From JBCBRD01 sp039819785 (lineage in GTDB: Bacteria; Pseudomonadota; Alphaproteobacteria; Rhizobiales; Hyphomicrobiaceae): a stretch of 64,000 nt of DNA. A program made the position numbers and the translations under genes. The first letter of the stretch is position 1. Every line of letters begins with the position of its first letter. The stretch spans positions 124,001-188,000 of the forward strand of contig JBCBRH010000001.1 in NCBI GenBank assembly GCA_039819785.1, written 5' to 3'. Positions 33,199-42,390 of this stretch are shown here, piece after piece. Under the pieces are notes generated by a model, which saw only the letters and a list, made by a program, of their open reading frames with translations, was not told the DNA's origin and did not search any database.

Positions 33199-34011
33199 TT
33201 GGAAACAGTTGACCAACTCTTTGAAGGTCCCGGAAGCATCGCACTTATTGGGGCGCTTGCACTGTTCGCTGCGTTTTGTCTGAAACGGGGCATGCTTCTG
33301 CTTCTCGCCTATCTTCTTGGGATCAAGAGGTCTGGGCGTTCGACCTTTTGGTCCACACGGACACCGGTCGGCGGCACCGATCAGGGGATCACCCAGTATT
33401 CACGGGAGCCCGATGGCCGGATCGTTCGCCGTTTGACGCGCGAAGAGCGCAAAAAGCTAGAGCGGGGCGCACCCATTGCCCTTTATTCGCCCTCGGCCAA
33501 AGGCGGGATTATGCAGCTGGACGACGAGCATGATCCGACACATGGTCAAACGTCCTCAACAAGCGTCGCTGATATCGGCGACCGGCTCAGGGGAGATCTC
33601 AAGCGCTGTGCCACGGTACGTGGGGTCGTGGCGCTGTTTGATGAGCCTCGATATCGGCAGGCCTATGGCCGAAAGGATTTGAAAGCGGTGTTGCGAAAGC
33701 TGGTGGAGCTTTCGGCGACCCGAAACGAAACGCTCAAAGTGATGGAGGCCTGCGCGTTTTGCGCGAGCCCGCCGGAAGCCAAGAGGGCCCGATTTATCAA
33801 TCTGGTGGGTGATGCCGGGCTGGAGGAACCGCTGCACTGGCATCATTTTTCAACGACATGTATCTGGTTGCGGCCGACCACGCCGCGCAAGCGTAGACTG
33901 TTTCCCATCAGCCAGCTGAACCACCGCAACTTGTATCGGGTTTATTTCGATGCGGATGATAAGCTGGTCGGCTGGTCTGTCAGCGGGAAAATTGCGCCGC
34001 TGGAAGTTTGA
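33199..34011 (+). CDS. Hypothetical membrane-anchored protein
   Basis: 270 residues. A hydrophobic N-terminal segment (about 13-42) anchors it; the rest is a mostly charged cytoplasmic region with helices (RLTREERKKLERG, KAVLRKLVELSATRNETLKVMEA, in part) and a C-terminal beta part rich in aromatic residues (LHWHHFSTTCIWLR, LYRVYFDADDKLVGWSVSG). I do not recognise a family. The TTG at 33199 is uncertain; ATG 33289 would remove part of the membrane segment. Confidence 0.6.
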   Translation: METVDQLFEGPGSIALIGALALFAAFCLKRGMLLLLAYLLGIKRSGRSTFWSTRTPVGGTDQGITQYSREPDGRIVRRLTREERKKLERGAPIALYSPSAKGGIMQLDDEHDPTHGQTSSTSVADIGDRLRGDLKRCATVRGVVALFDEPRYRQAYGRKDLKAVLRKLVELSATRNETLKVMEACAFCASPPEAKRARFINLVGDAGLEEPLHWHHFSTTCIWLRPTTPRKRRLFPISQLNHRNLYRVYFDADDKLVGWSVSGKIAPLEV

Positions 34012-34041
34012 AGCGCTTCCAATCGGGGCCGACAATCGGGC

Positions 34042-34142
34042 TAGAGCCTGTTTGCTTTTCGTGGACCAGCAAAGCAGGCTCTAAGCTCTTGGTTTGGAGC
34101 ATGTTCCGTGCGGAAAACCGCGTACACTTTTCCTGAACATGG
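34042..34142. repeat. Dispersed composite palindromic repeat, copy 2
   Basis: Second copy of the element at 6955-7055, in the same orientation. The AGAGCCTG/CAGGCTCT arms are unchanged; the right-hand arms are AGCATGTTCC and TCCTGAACAT, slightly decayed. It lies between two convergent genes, as is typical for palindromic elements that serve as bidirectional transcript ends. Confidence 0.7.
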
Positions 34143-34181
34143 TCTAGAAACTTTGCCTCGGCTCTTTTGACGAGCTAAGCC

Positions 34182-34499
34182 TCAGCTGCCTTCAATCTTT
34201 GCGTCCAGCTCTTTGAGCGTTGCCCCGGCTGCTGCCATGTTGCCGCTGTCGCATTCGCCCTCGAGTTTCACGAGGATCGGCTCCAGGGCCGCCATAGCGT
34301 CTTCAGACAGGCCCTTTTCTTTGGCTCTACTGGCGGCCTCGAATGACTTTTGCAAGCACTCGTCTACGTTTGCAGGTGCGTCCTGCGCGGTCGCTGGTCC
34401 GCCAGGCAAAGTTAATCCAACGGCCAACCCAAGGGTCAGCCCGGCAGCGACTGCGACGGCGCCCGGAGCGGCTCCTCGGCGCTTCAGAAAGTGGTCCAT
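34182..34499 (-). CDS. Small exported protein, hypothetical
   Basis: 105 residues. A signal peptide (hydrophobic VAVAAGLTLGLAVGLTL, cleavage near ATAQD) leads to a short helical domain with two cysteines (NVDECLQKSF and LEGECDSGN) that could pair as a disulfide. No family recognised. ATG 34499 has GAGGAAA upstream. The next gene upstream on the strand is the phosphoglycolate phosphatase-like gene, 93 bp away. Confidence 0.65.
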   Translation of the reverse strand: MDHFLKRRGAAPGAVAVAAGLTLGLAVGLTLPGGPATAQDAPANVDECLQKSFEAASRAKEKGLSEDAMAALEPILVKLEGECDSGNMAAAGATLKELDAKIEGS

Positions 34500-34592
34500 T
34501 GTTGTTTCCTCGTTGCAGCTTTTGGTTCGGTATTTCGGGCTATCGGTTTGGCCGTTGTTTGTGGCTGTTCAAGGACCACACCGGCATCACGG

Positions 34593-35270
34593 CTACTGAT
34601 CACAGTTCAAGATGTGCGATAGGGCATGGTGCATGTCGTCGTAATGGTGAACCAACCGATCCGGGTTCAACTCAGCCATGGGGGTTTGCGTATAGCCGAA
34701 GGAAACCCCGACAACCGGGACGTCGGCAGCTCTGGCGGTTTTAACATCGGTATCGCTATCCCCGACCATAATGGATTTTTTGGGAGTTCCACCGGCGCGG
34801 ATTATGGCCTCGAGAAGGTGGCGCGGGTCTGGTTTGTAAACGGGCAGCGTGTCCCGTCCGACAATGGCATCAAACCGATCCAGAAGGCCGAGTTCTCCCA
34901 GGAGCTTGCGCGATAGGCTTTCGCGTTTGTTGGTGCAAACGGCAAGTTTCGCACCCTGGGTCTTCAAATGATCCAAAAGTGTCTCGGCGCCCGGAAAAGG
35001 ACGACTGGAGTAGGCGAGGTTTGCCTCGTAGTGCACCAGGAATGCATCGTGGAGGCTCGTGTGCTCGGCGTCTGATAGTTGAAGGCCCGCGCGCTGCATT
35101 GCTTCAGTGATCATGCGCAACGCACCAAAGCTGATCCAGGGACGGGCAAATTCCGGGTCGACCTCGGGTTGTCCCTTGAGAGCCAGCACGTGGTTGGTGG
35201 CGCGGATCAAATCTGGTGCTGTGTCCACAAGTGTTCCGTCCAGGTCGAAGACAATTGTTGCAGCGTTCAT
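34593..35270 (-). CDS. gph: HAD-family phosphatase, phosphoglycolate phosphatase type
   Basis: 225 residues with all HAD motifs: IVFDLDGTLVDTAPDL (nucleophile Asp9 and Asp11), CTNKRES, the KPDPRHLLEAI lysine and MVGDSDTDVKTARAA. The cap domain and the DLDGTLVDTAPDL opening are those of phosphoglycolate phosphatase, which removes 2-phosphoglycolate formed by DNA repair or Rubisco. Related HAD phosphatases cannot be excluded. ATG 35270 begins MNAATIVFDLDG. It diverges from the aldehyde dehydrogenase gene. Confidence 0.85.
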   Translation of the reverse strand: MNAATIVFDLDGTLVDTAPDLIRATNHVLALKGQPEVDPEFARPWISFGALRMITEAMQRAGLQLSDAEHTSLHDAFLVHYEANLAYSSRPFPGAETLLDHLKTQGAKLAVCTNKRESLSRKLLGELGLLDRFDAIVGRDTLPVYKPDPRHLLEAIIRAGGTPKKSIMVGDSDTDVKTARAADVPVVGVSFGYTQTPMAELNPDRLVHHYDDMHHALSHILNCDQ

Positions 35271-35457
35271 ATTTCCGTGTCGATCCCAGTTTGTGCGTGT
35301 CGCGGGCGCGGCAAGGCGTGGCGTTGTGTCGGGTGGAGGTGTATCAGAGGCGGCACAAAGTGGACACTGGCCTGGTTGAGGGCTGTTTAAGGTTGCGATT
35401 GGGACGGGTTTGCCCGCGAGGTTAAGGTCCAATCGGTATGATCAGGAGGCTTTCGGG

Positions 35458-36909
35458 ATGGACAAAGCTGTGCTCTCGTTACTCAAGACGCAGGCCTACG
35501 TGGACGGCGGCTGGGTTGGTAGGCCGACGTTTGCGATCCATGACAAATCCACCGGCGATGAAATTACGAAGGTGACCGATTTTACGGGCGACATGGCTGA
35601 ACAGGCCATTGAGGCTGCTTACAAAGCCCAAAAGGAATGGGCGCGGACATCGGCGAAAACGCGCGCGCAGGTGTTGCGACGGTGGTATCGCGAGATCCTG
35701 AACCACGTTGACGAGCTGGCGCTGCTTTTGACGACCGAGCAGGGCAAGCCGTTGGCCGAGGCTCGCGGAGAAATCACCTATGGTGCGGAGTTTGTCGCGT
35801 TCAATGCCGAGCAGGCGCTGCGCATTTATGGCGAAACGATCCCGACGCATAAGGCGGATGCTCGTATCATCGTGTCCAAGCAGCCTGTTGGGGTGATCGC
35901 GGCGATTACGCCGTGGAATTTTCCCAATGCGATGATCACCCGGAAGGTGTCGCCCGCGCTGGCGGCCGGGTGCGCGGTGGTGGTCAAGCCTGCTGAAGAC
36001 ACGCCACTGTCGGCGCTGGCGCTGGCTGAATTGGCGCATCGGGCTGGTCTGCCTTCTGGATTGTTCAATGTGCTGCCATGTTCCAAGCCCGAGGAGATTG
36101 GCAAAGTTCTGACGACCCACCCTAAGGTTGCCATGGTGACCTTTACCGGCTCAACCGAAGTGGGGCGGATTTTGATGGGGCAGGCGGCGTCCACCATCAA
36201 GAAAGTTGGATTGGAACTGGGCGGCAATGCGCCCTTCATTGTGTTCGATGATGCGGACATCGATGCTGCCGTTGATGGCGCGATGGCATCGAAATTCCGC
36301 AATGCGGGGCAGACCTGTGTGTGCGCGAACCGCATCTATGTGCAGGACGGGATTTACGATCGCTTTGCCGATGCGCTGGTGCAACGCGTCGAGGCGCTCC
36401 AGGTTGGTGATGGTCGTGAAAGTGGTGTGAGTATGGGGCCGCTGATCAACGAAGCCGGTGTCGAGAAAGTTGAAGCGCATATTGCCGATGCGGTGTCCAA
36501 GGGCGCGAAAGTCGTGGTCGGAGGCGCGCGGCACTCAGCGGGTTCCAATTTCTTTCAGCCAACGGTGTTGCGCGATGTGACCGCCGACATGACGGTTGCG
36601 CGTGAAGAAACATTCGGGCCGGTTGCGCCGTTGTTTTCCTTTTCGACCGAGGATGATGTCATAGCACAGGCGAACGCGACGGAGTTCGGACTGGCTGCAT
36701 ACTTTTTCGCTCGCGACATCGGCCGGGTGTGGCGGGTGGCGGAAGCCCTCGAATACGGGATGGTCGGTATCAACGAGGGTGTTGTTTCAACTGAGATGGC
36801 GCCCTTTGGCGGTGTCAAACAAAGCGGACTTGGCCGTGAAGGTTCACACCACGGTATCGAGGAATTTGTCGAGATGAAATATATGCTGATGGGCGGGCTC
36901 AAGACTTGA
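35458..36909 (+). CDS. gabD: NAD(P)-dependent succinate-semialdehyde dehydrogenase
   Basis: 483 residues, the usual length for GabD. NAD-binding and active-site motifs are ITPWNFPNAMITRKVSPALAAGC (in part), FTGSTEVGRILM, GLELGGNAPFIVFDDADID (catalytic glutamate) and GQTCVCANRIYV with Cys287. The CVC pair is characteristic of SSADH-type enzymes. It oxidises succinate semialdehyde (from GABA or putrescine breakdown) to succinate. The putrescine-forming decarboxylase at 15078 gives a possible substrate source, but they are far apart. AGGAGG lies eight bases before ATG 35458. Confidence 0.9.
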   Translation: MDKAVLSLLKTQAYVDGGWVGRPTFAIHDKSTGDEITKVTDFTGDMAEQAIEAAYKAQKEWARTSAKTRAQVLRRWYREILNHVDELALLLTTEQGKPLAEARGEITYGAEFVAFNAEQALRIYGETIPTHKADARIIVSKQPVGVIAAITPWNFPNAMITRKVSPALAAGCAVVVKPAEDTPLSALALAELAHRAGLPSGLFNVLPCSKPEEIGKVLTTHPKVAMVTFTGSTEVGRILMGQAASTIKKVGLELGGNAPFIVFDDADIDAAVDGAMASKFRNAGQTCVCANRIYVQDGIYDRFADALVQRVEALQVGDGRESGVSMGPLINEAGVEKVEAHIADAVSKGAKVVVGGARHSAGSNFFQPTVLRDVTADMTVAREETFGPVAPLFSFSTEDDVIAQANATEFGLAAYFFARDIGRVWRVAEALEYGMVGINEGVVSTEMAPFGGVKQSGLGREGSHHGIEEFVEMKYMLMGGLKT

Positions 36910-37087
36910 GAGACCTGAAACCAAACTGCGTATGCTTGCCCATTCAGTTTTGTTCGAGCACAGGTGCGTGCTAAACGACGCACGCGAGCCTGACTGAATT
37001 GAAGTTCCTCTTTGGTATTTCATCACTCCTTACCGTTTATTCCCACGACGACTGATAACCAGCGTTTACGATCCGGAGACCCCCCAA

Positions 37088-37798
37088 ATGAGCACGGACG
37101 CCTTCAAGCGCATGGCTGCAGAACAGGCGATGACGTTTGTCGATGACGGGATGCGGCTTGGGCTGGGAACCGGATCGACTGCGGCGCATTTTGTTGAAGT
37201 GCTTGGGGAACGTGTGGCGGAGGGCTTGAAGGTCGTTGGTGTGCCGACGTCTGAAGCAACGCGCAAACAGGCCGAAGCGTTGAATATTCCACTGACGACG
37301 CTCGACGAGACGCCATTTCTCGATCTGACGGTGGATGGTGCTGATGAGATCGACGGGGCGCTGCGTCTGATCAAGGGCGGCGGTGGAGCGTTGTTGCGCG
37401 AAAAGATCGTCGCGACGGCGTCCGAGCGGATGGTCGTGATCGCAGATGGCTCGAAGTTTGTTGTGACACTCGGCGCGTTCCCCTTGCCCATTGAAGTGGT
37501 GCCGTTTGGTTTGGAGGCTACCGTCCAGATGGTGCAGATGCTTTCGCAGGAGGCGGGCTGCCACGGCGAACTGGTGTTGCGTCTCAATGCTGACGGCAGC
37601 CCGTTTGAGACCGATGGGGGCCATTACATCATTGATGCGTCGTTCGGTAAGATCGACGATCCCGTGGCACTTGATGAGGCGCTGAAGATGATCCCGGGCG
37701 TTGTCGAAAACGGTCTGTTTATCGGACTTGCAGATGTTGCAATCCTGGGTGGCGAGGAAGGTGTTCGGGTGCTTGAAGGCGATGAGAGCGTCAGCTGA
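37088..37798 (+). CDS. rpiA: Ribose-5-phosphate isomerase A
   Basis: 236 residues. The substrate loop [19 protein letters not shown], the [10 protein letters not shown] segment, the catalytic [11 protein letters not shown] and [16 protein letters not shown] (catalytic glutamate and lysine) are all present. It interconverts ribulose-5-phosphate and ribose-5-phosphate in the pentose phosphate pathway. CGGAG lies upstream of ATG 37088. It is followed by a short possible gene and the glutathione reductase gene on the same strand, a plausible operon linking NADPH-related metabolism. Confidence 0.93.
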   Translation: MSTDAFKRMAAEQAMTFVDDGMRLGLGTGSTAAHFVEVLGERVAEGLKVVGVPTSEATRKQAEALNIPLTTLDETPFLDLTVDGADEIDGALRLIKGGGGALLREKIVATASERMVVIADGSKFVVTLGAFPLPIEVVPFGLEATVQMVQMLSQEAGCHGELVLRLNADGSPFETDGGHYIIDASFGKIDDPVALDEALKMIPGVVENGLFIGLADVAILGGEEGVRVLEGDESVS

Positions 37799-37913
37799 TG
37801 CCGTGACCGATGACCTTAAACCCAGCATGCTGCTTCTGGGCAGTTCACCGGGATGTTCAAGCGGTGGTGACTGCGCCGGATGTGGAACACAGATGCATGA
37901 GAACGTGAGGTGA
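37782..37913 (+). CDS. Possible small cysteine-containing protein between rpiA and gor
   Basis: A 43-codon frame from ATG 37782 overlaps the rpiA end by 17 bp and ends seven bases before the gor start. Its tail contains [16 protein letters not shown], three cysteines in a C-x5-C-x2-C pattern that could bind metal or an Fe-S cluster. There is no good ribosome binding site for the first ATG; GTG 37803 is an alternative start. Coupled to both neighbours, but possibly only a chance frame. Confidence 0.3.
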   Translation: MRASADAVTDDLKPSMLLLGSSPGCSSGGDCAGCGTQMHENVR

Positions 37914-37919
37914 CGTGAA

Positions 37920-39302
37920 ATGGCTGAGTATGATTTTGATCTATTTGTCATCGGCGGTGGGTCAGGCGGCGTTCGCGCTGCGCGTATCTCAGCTGGCCAT
38001 GGCGCGAAGGTTGGGATTGCAGAAGCCTTTCGCTATGGCGGCACCTGCGTCATTCGTGGCTGCGTCCCAAAAAAGCTCTACGTCTACGCCTCACGGTTTC
38101 CGCAAGAGTTTGCCGCGGCCCGAGGTTTCGGCTGGGAGGTGGGGCAAACGCCTTTTTCCTGGCATGCGCTGGTTTCGGCCAAGGAGCGGGAGATCACCCG
38201 TTTGGAAGGGCTCTATCAGAAGGGTCTGGAGGCTGCCGGGGTCGAGGTTTTTGCTGATCATGCCAGCCTTGTTGATGGGCATACCGTGGCGCTCAGCGAG
38301 GCCGGGCGAAAGATTACCGCCAAGCGGATTTTGATCGCGACGGGAGGCAAGCCGAATATCGACCCCAAGCTTGAGGGGCGTGAACACGTCATCACGTCCA
38401 ATGAGGCCTTTGACCTTGAGCGGCTCCCCGAGAGGATCGTCATCGCAGGTGGTGGTTATATCGCAGTCGAGTTCGCCGGCATTTTCGCCGGACTTGGCGT
38501 CGAGACAACGCTGATTTATCGGCGTGATAAAATCCTGCGTGGATTTGACGAAGACATGCGGGATGCTGTCGAGAAGGGTTACCGCCAGCTGGGTGTCCGT
38601 TTTGTCTATAACCGGACGTTTGCCCGAATTGAAAAGACGTCATCGGGGTTCATCGGGCACATGGACAACGGTGCCAAGTTAGACGCCGACCAGATCATGT
38701 TTGCAATCGGTCGAAGCCCCAACACAGAAAATCTCGGTTTGGAGGCTGCGGGCGTGGCGACTGGTCCGGGTGGTGAAATCCTCGTTGATGCGCAATCGCG
38801 GACGAATGTGGATAGCGTCTTCGCGGTCGGGGATGTGACGGACAGGGTGCAACTGACGCCGGTTGCGATCCGTGAAGGTCATGCGTTTGCGGATACCGAG
38901 TTTGGCGCAAAACCGTGGTCGACGGACTATGAATTGATCCCCACGGCGGTGTTTTCAACTCCGGAGATCGGGACCGTCGGGCTTCCTGAACATGAAGCGC
39001 GATCGGCCTATCCGCACCTCGACGTTTACAAGTCCACGTTCAAACCCATGAAAGCCGTTATGGCTGGTAAGGATGAGCGGACACTCATGAAGTTGCTGGT
39101 CGATGGGGCGAGTGATCGTGTCGTGGGCTGCCATGTGGCAGGATATGATGCCGCTGAGATGGTGCAATCGGTGGCGATTGCCATGCGGATGGGAGCTACG
39201 AAGGCCGACTTTGATCGGACGATGGCGCTCCACCCCAGCGCATCTGAAGAGCTTGTTACCATGCGTGAAAAGTGGGTTCCGCCGGCACAGGCAGCTGAGT
39301 AA
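37920..39302 (+). CDS. gor: Glutathione-disulfide reductase
   Basis: 460 residues. The FAD motif IGGGSGGVRAAR opens the protein; the redox-active disulfide is Cys43/Cys48 in GGTCVIRGCVPKK. The NADPH domain has GGGYIAVEFAGIF and YRRDKILRGFD, where the arginines select NADPH. The C-terminal interface carries the catalytic MALHPSASEELVT histidine-glutamate pair. It regenerates reduced glutathione. GAGGTGA lies seven bases before the ATG. It fits the two GST genes and the YbdK-like ligase in the window. Confidence 0.93.
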   Translation: MAEYDFDLFVIGGGSGGVRAARISAGHGAKVGIAEAFRYGGTCVIRGCVPKKLYVYASRFPQEFAAARGFGWEVGQTPFSWHALVSAKEREITRLEGLYQKGLEAAGVEVFADHASLVDGHTVALSEAGRKITAKRILIATGGKPNIDPKLEGREHVITSNEAFDLERLPERIVIAGGGYIAVEFAGIFAGLGVETTLIYRRDKILRGFDEDMRDAVEKGYRQLGVRFVYNRTFARIEKTSSGFIGHMDNGAKLDADQIMFAIGRSPNTENLGLEAAGVATGPGGEILVDAQSRTNVDSVFAVGDVTDRVQLTPVAIREGHAFADTEFGAKPWSTDYELIPTAVFSTPEIGTVGLPEHEARSAYPHLDVYKSTFKPMKAVMAGKDERTLMKLLVDGASDRVVGCHVAGYDAAEMVQSVAIAMRMGATKADFDRTMALHPSASEELVTMREKWVPPAQAAE

Positions 39303-39417
39303 CGCGTCTGCGACCGTGTGCCCGCGTCGTGTATCGTGTGGTTGCGTCCGGGCGTCTTCCGCACTACGAGCGTGCCATCTTGGTTGGCAAAGACCCTAGG
39401 ACACGAAGGGACGGTTT

Positions 39418-40182
39418 GTGGCGCAAGGACGTTTGGACGGGAAGGTGGCGGTGGTCACCGGTGCTGCCAATGGTATCGGATTAGCCATCGCGGATGTGTT
39501 TTCAGCAGAGGGCGCATGCGTCTATCTCACTGACATTGACGGCGACGCAGCGGCATCGGCTGCAGAGACACTGACTGCGGTGGCAGGCCGGTCGGTGACC
39601 GCAGTCCGCGTTGATGTTTCCAAAGGGCAGGATGTTACCCAACTGTTCCGCACCATCGAAGATTCGCACGGCAAGATGGATGTCCTGATCAGCAACGCCG
39701 GGTTGAATGTGCGTGAAGACTTCAGGCACCTGTCAGATGCCGATTGGGTCAAGATCCGTGAAGTGAACCTGGACGGCGTTGTGCGGATGGCGCGCGATGG
39801 GTTTCAATTGCTCAAGGCTTCGGGCGAAGGGTCGTTGATCAACGTGTCGTCCATCATGGGTCACCGGGGCCTTCGTCAGCTTGTGGGGTATTCCGCAACT
39901 AAGGGTGCCGTGGCGGCCCTGACACGCGGGCTGGCTGTCGAGTATGCGCCGTTTAATATCCGGGTGAATGCCATCGCGCCCGGCTTCGTTGAAACGGCTT
40001 TGACCGACCGCTTCTTGCGTAACCCGATGGTGCATAAAGCGCTGTTGGAGCGGACCTTGCTGCGGCGGTTTGGCACCGGTGAAGATATCGCGAAGGCTGC
40101 CCTTTTTCTGGCAAGTTCCGATGCCGGCTATATCACGGGCACGGAGATCGCCGTTGATGGTGGCATGTCAGCCGGGCTGTAG
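39418..40182 (+). CDS. Short-chain dehydrogenase/reductase
   Basis: 254 residues, classical SDR. The cofactor motif is VTGAANGIGLAIA, DLxV-type DVSKG follows, then ISNAGLN, the catalytic serine in NVSSIMGHRG and the tyrosine-lysine pair in YSATKGAV. The closing TGTEIAVDGGMSAGL is typical of FabG-like SDRs. The aspartate in YLTDIDGD suggests NAD(H) preference. The substrate is unknown. It starts with GTG 39418, with AAGGGA upstream, 115 bp after gor. Confidence 0.88.
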   Translation: MAQGRLDGKVAVVTGAANGIGLAIADVFSAEGACVYLTDIDGDAAASAAETLTAVAGRSVTAVRVDVSKGQDVTQLFRTIEDSHGKMDVLISNAGLNVREDFRHLSDADWVKIREVNLDGVVRMARDGFQLLKASGEGSLINVSSIMGHRGLRQLVGYSATKGAVAALTRGLAVEYAPFNIRVNAIAPGFVETALTDRFLRNPMVHKALLERTLLRRFGTGEDIAKAALFLASSDAGYITGTEIAVDGGMSAGL

Positions 40183-40248
40183 GGCAATGGCTCTGACCCT
40201 GCTGGTGCTTTGTCTTTTTTCGACTTTTGCGATGGTGTTTTGATTCAC

Positions 40249-40860
40249 ATGAAACGTTGGTTGAACCAACTAGGCGTGGCAGCCCTCGCGCTCGCCGGTG
40301 TCGTCGCCTTTGCTGTCAGCGCGCAGGCTGATGAATACGTGCTCGATCGAGAACACACCGGCGTTTCGTTCTCCTGGGATCATCTGGGCATGTCGCGTCA
40401 ATCGGGACGGTTCAGCGAGGTAACGGGGCGGGTGTTTTTTAACCCGGCGCGACCTGAAGATGCACGCGTCAAGGTTCGGATTGGTCTTTCCAGCATTTCA
40501 ACGGGTGTTCCCGCGCTTGACCGCCATCTGACGCAGACGCAGGATTTCTTCGATGTTGCGAGATATCCCGAAGTTACGTTTGTCTCGACCGACGTTTCTT
40601 TGACTACGTCACGGACGGCCAATGTAACCGGTGACCTGACGATCAACGGCCAGACACATCCGGCGACTTTGAGTGTTGTCTGGAACTATGATGGTGAGCA
40701 CCCCCTCGCCAAGGTGAACCCGACATATAGTGGCGTTTACGCGTTGGGGTTTTCCGCACGGACGAACATCCTGCGGTCGAAGTGGGGGATTACGCGGACC
40801 ATTCCATTGGTGTCTGACGAAATTCGGATTGTGATCGAAACGGAGATGTTGCGGCGGTAG
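40249..40860 (+). CDS. YceI-family lipocalin-like exported protein
   Basis: 203 residues. A signal peptide (core AALALAGVVAFAVSAQA) is followed by the YceI beta barrel: DREHTGVSFSWDHLGMSRQSG, the DFFDVARYPEVTFVST motif and GDLTINGQTHPATLSVVW (in part). YceI proteins bind isoprenoid or other lipids in the periplasm; the ligand here is not known. ATG 40249 starts the signal peptide; the upstream frame is not used. Confidence 0.88.
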   Translation: MKRWLNQLGVAALALAGVVAFAVSAQADEYVLDREHTGVSFSWDHLGMSRQSGRFSEVTGRVFFNPARPEDARVKVRIGLSSISTGVPALDRHLTQTQDFFDVARYPEVTFVSTDVSLTTSRTANVTGDLTINGQTHPATLSVVWNYDGEHPLAKVNPTYSGVYALGFSARTNILRSKWGITRTIPLVSDEIRIVIETEMLRR

Positions 40861-40910
40861 GTGCGGGCTGGTTTTGATGCGGGCTATGCAACCGAGACGG
40901 CTGTGATTTC

Positions 40911-40940
40911 TTTTGGCACATAGTCTTTTGGCACATAGTC
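40911..40940. repeat. 15-bp tandem duplication
   Basis: TTTTGGCACATAGTC occurs twice head to tail without mismatch between two convergent genes. It is probably a recent slippage duplication with no coding effect. Confidence 0.7.
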
Positions 40941-40955
40941 GCGAACGGAGATGGT

Positions 40956-42098
40956 CTAGATCCCAGCGGTCGTCTCTGCGATCAATTGGTCAACGACGTG
41001 TTTGAGGGCGTCTTCCTTCGTGTCGCCTGCATCAATGCGTGATTGGTATGCAGCCACCTGCCTGTCGGCACTCGTGCCTTGTGTGGCGATCTTCCGCGCG
41101 TGCTCGATTTCCGCCTTGCAATCGAGGGCATCGATATCCTCGGCGAGCAGATCGATGAGTTCGTCGATGAGTTCGGAAAAATCAACCAGTTCACCCTGCC
41201 CATAATCAAATAAGCTGGTATGGACGGGGTAGCGCTGGGCGCGCCACCGGTTCTCTTCGATCAGGAAGGCGGGATATTGACGCCAGGACTGATTGCGACG
41301 CCGCAGCCTGTAGAGCATGCGCGCGCTGGCCACATAGAGGGCAGCGATAGCCAGAGCATCCTCGATGCGCGGTGTGACATCGGTGACGCGCATTTCAAGC
41401 GTCGGGAACTTGGCGGACGGGCGCAGATCCCACCAGATCTTGCTTGCGTCCTCAATGACTTTGTTGCGCACGAGAACGTCGACTGTGCGTTGATATTCAC
41501 CCCAACTGGCAAACCGCTGCGGCAGGCCCGTACGTGGCAGCTCATGAAAGATCGCCAACCGGTAGCTTTTGAGGCCCGTGTCTTCACCTTCCCAGAACGG
41601 GGAGGAGGTTGACAGCATCAGGAGGTGTGGGAGGAAGTAGCGCAACTGATTCATCAGATCGATGCGCAACTCCTTGTCTTCGATGCCGACGTGGACATGC
41701 ATGCCGCAAATCGCAAGCCGCCGGCCGATGTGGGCGAAGTCTCGTGCCAGGGCCTCGTAGCGCTCCTTGGGTGTGGTTTCGAGCGTTGATTTGCGGGCGA
41801 AGGGATGTGTGCTGGAGGCGATGGGGGCGAGGCCGTGCCGTGCCGCAGTCTGGGTGATGCAACCGCGCAGGCGAGAGAGTTCCGATTTTGCCTGCGCAAA
41901 TGACGTGCAGACGCGCGTGCCGATTTCGATCTGGGAGCGGAAAAACTCGGGCCCGACCTGACTGCCGAGGATGGTCTCACATTCATCCATGAGCGCCTGA
42001 GGGGCACTTGCGAGATTGCGTGTCTCCAGGTCGACGAGGTGATATTCCTCCTCGATTCCGAATGTAAAAGTGGGTTCCAGCGGGGTCATAGATCCCAT
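40956..42098 (-). CDS. Carboxylate-amine ligase, YbdK-like (glutamate-cysteine ligase type 2 family)
   Basis: 380 residues. The N-terminal TFGIEEEYHLVDLETR, PFFRSQIEIGT-like GPEFFRSQIEIGTRVCTS, CGMHVHVGIEDKELR and WWDLRPSAKFPTLEMRVTDV segments (in part) are those of the GCS2/YbdK family. Members have weak gamma-glutamylcysteine ligase activity or unknown amide-bond activity. It may supply glutathione precursors along with Gor, but its substrate is uncertain. ATG 42098 is chosen; ATG 42089 is an alternative. The gene diverges from the DAHP synthase gene. Confidence 0.87.
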   Translation of the reverse strand: MGSMTPLEPTFTFGIEEEYHLVDLETRNLASAPQALMDECETILGSQVGPEFFRSQIEIGTRVCTSFAQAKSELSRLRGCITQTAARHGLAPIASSTHPFARKSTLETTPKERYEALARDFAHIGRRLAICGMHVHVGIEDKELRIDLMNQLRYFLPHLLMLSTSSPFWEGEDTGLKSYRLAIFHELPRTGLPQRFASWGEYQRTVDVLVRNKVIEDASKIWWDLRPSAKFPTLEMRVTDVTPRIEDALAIAALYVASARMLYRLRRRNQSWRQYPAFLIEENRWRAQRYPVHTSLFDYGQGELVDFSELIDELIDLLAEDIDALDCKAEIEHARKIATQGTSADRQVAAYQSRIDAGDTKEDALKHVVDQLIAETTAGI

Positions 42099-42390
42099 AC
42101 TTGCCTGTTCTGGCGGCGGATACCAGTGGGTTTTGGGCTTATTGGCGGTGACTTTGGCTGGGACCTTGTCAGCAGTCCAGTCGGCGACTTTAACCACGCT
42201 GTGGGCTGCGTTCCCGTCACGTCCGATGGGCGCATGGCGTGCTAAGATTGCGGAAGGCTGGCTTCCCGGCAGTCGTTGCCCTATAAGCTGCAAAAAAATG
42301 TGAAACCTTCAAAAAATTGGCCGACACGCTCAACGCATCGGAATAGCAGGGCTTGGAGCCCATTGGGCGTGCGGCAGGGAGACGAAGACG

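Noticed and set aside
40956..42293. Longer N-terminus for the YbdK-like ligase starting at 42293
   Set aside because: The extra residues do not resemble the family, and ATG 42098 is directly before the conserved TFGIEEEYH region.
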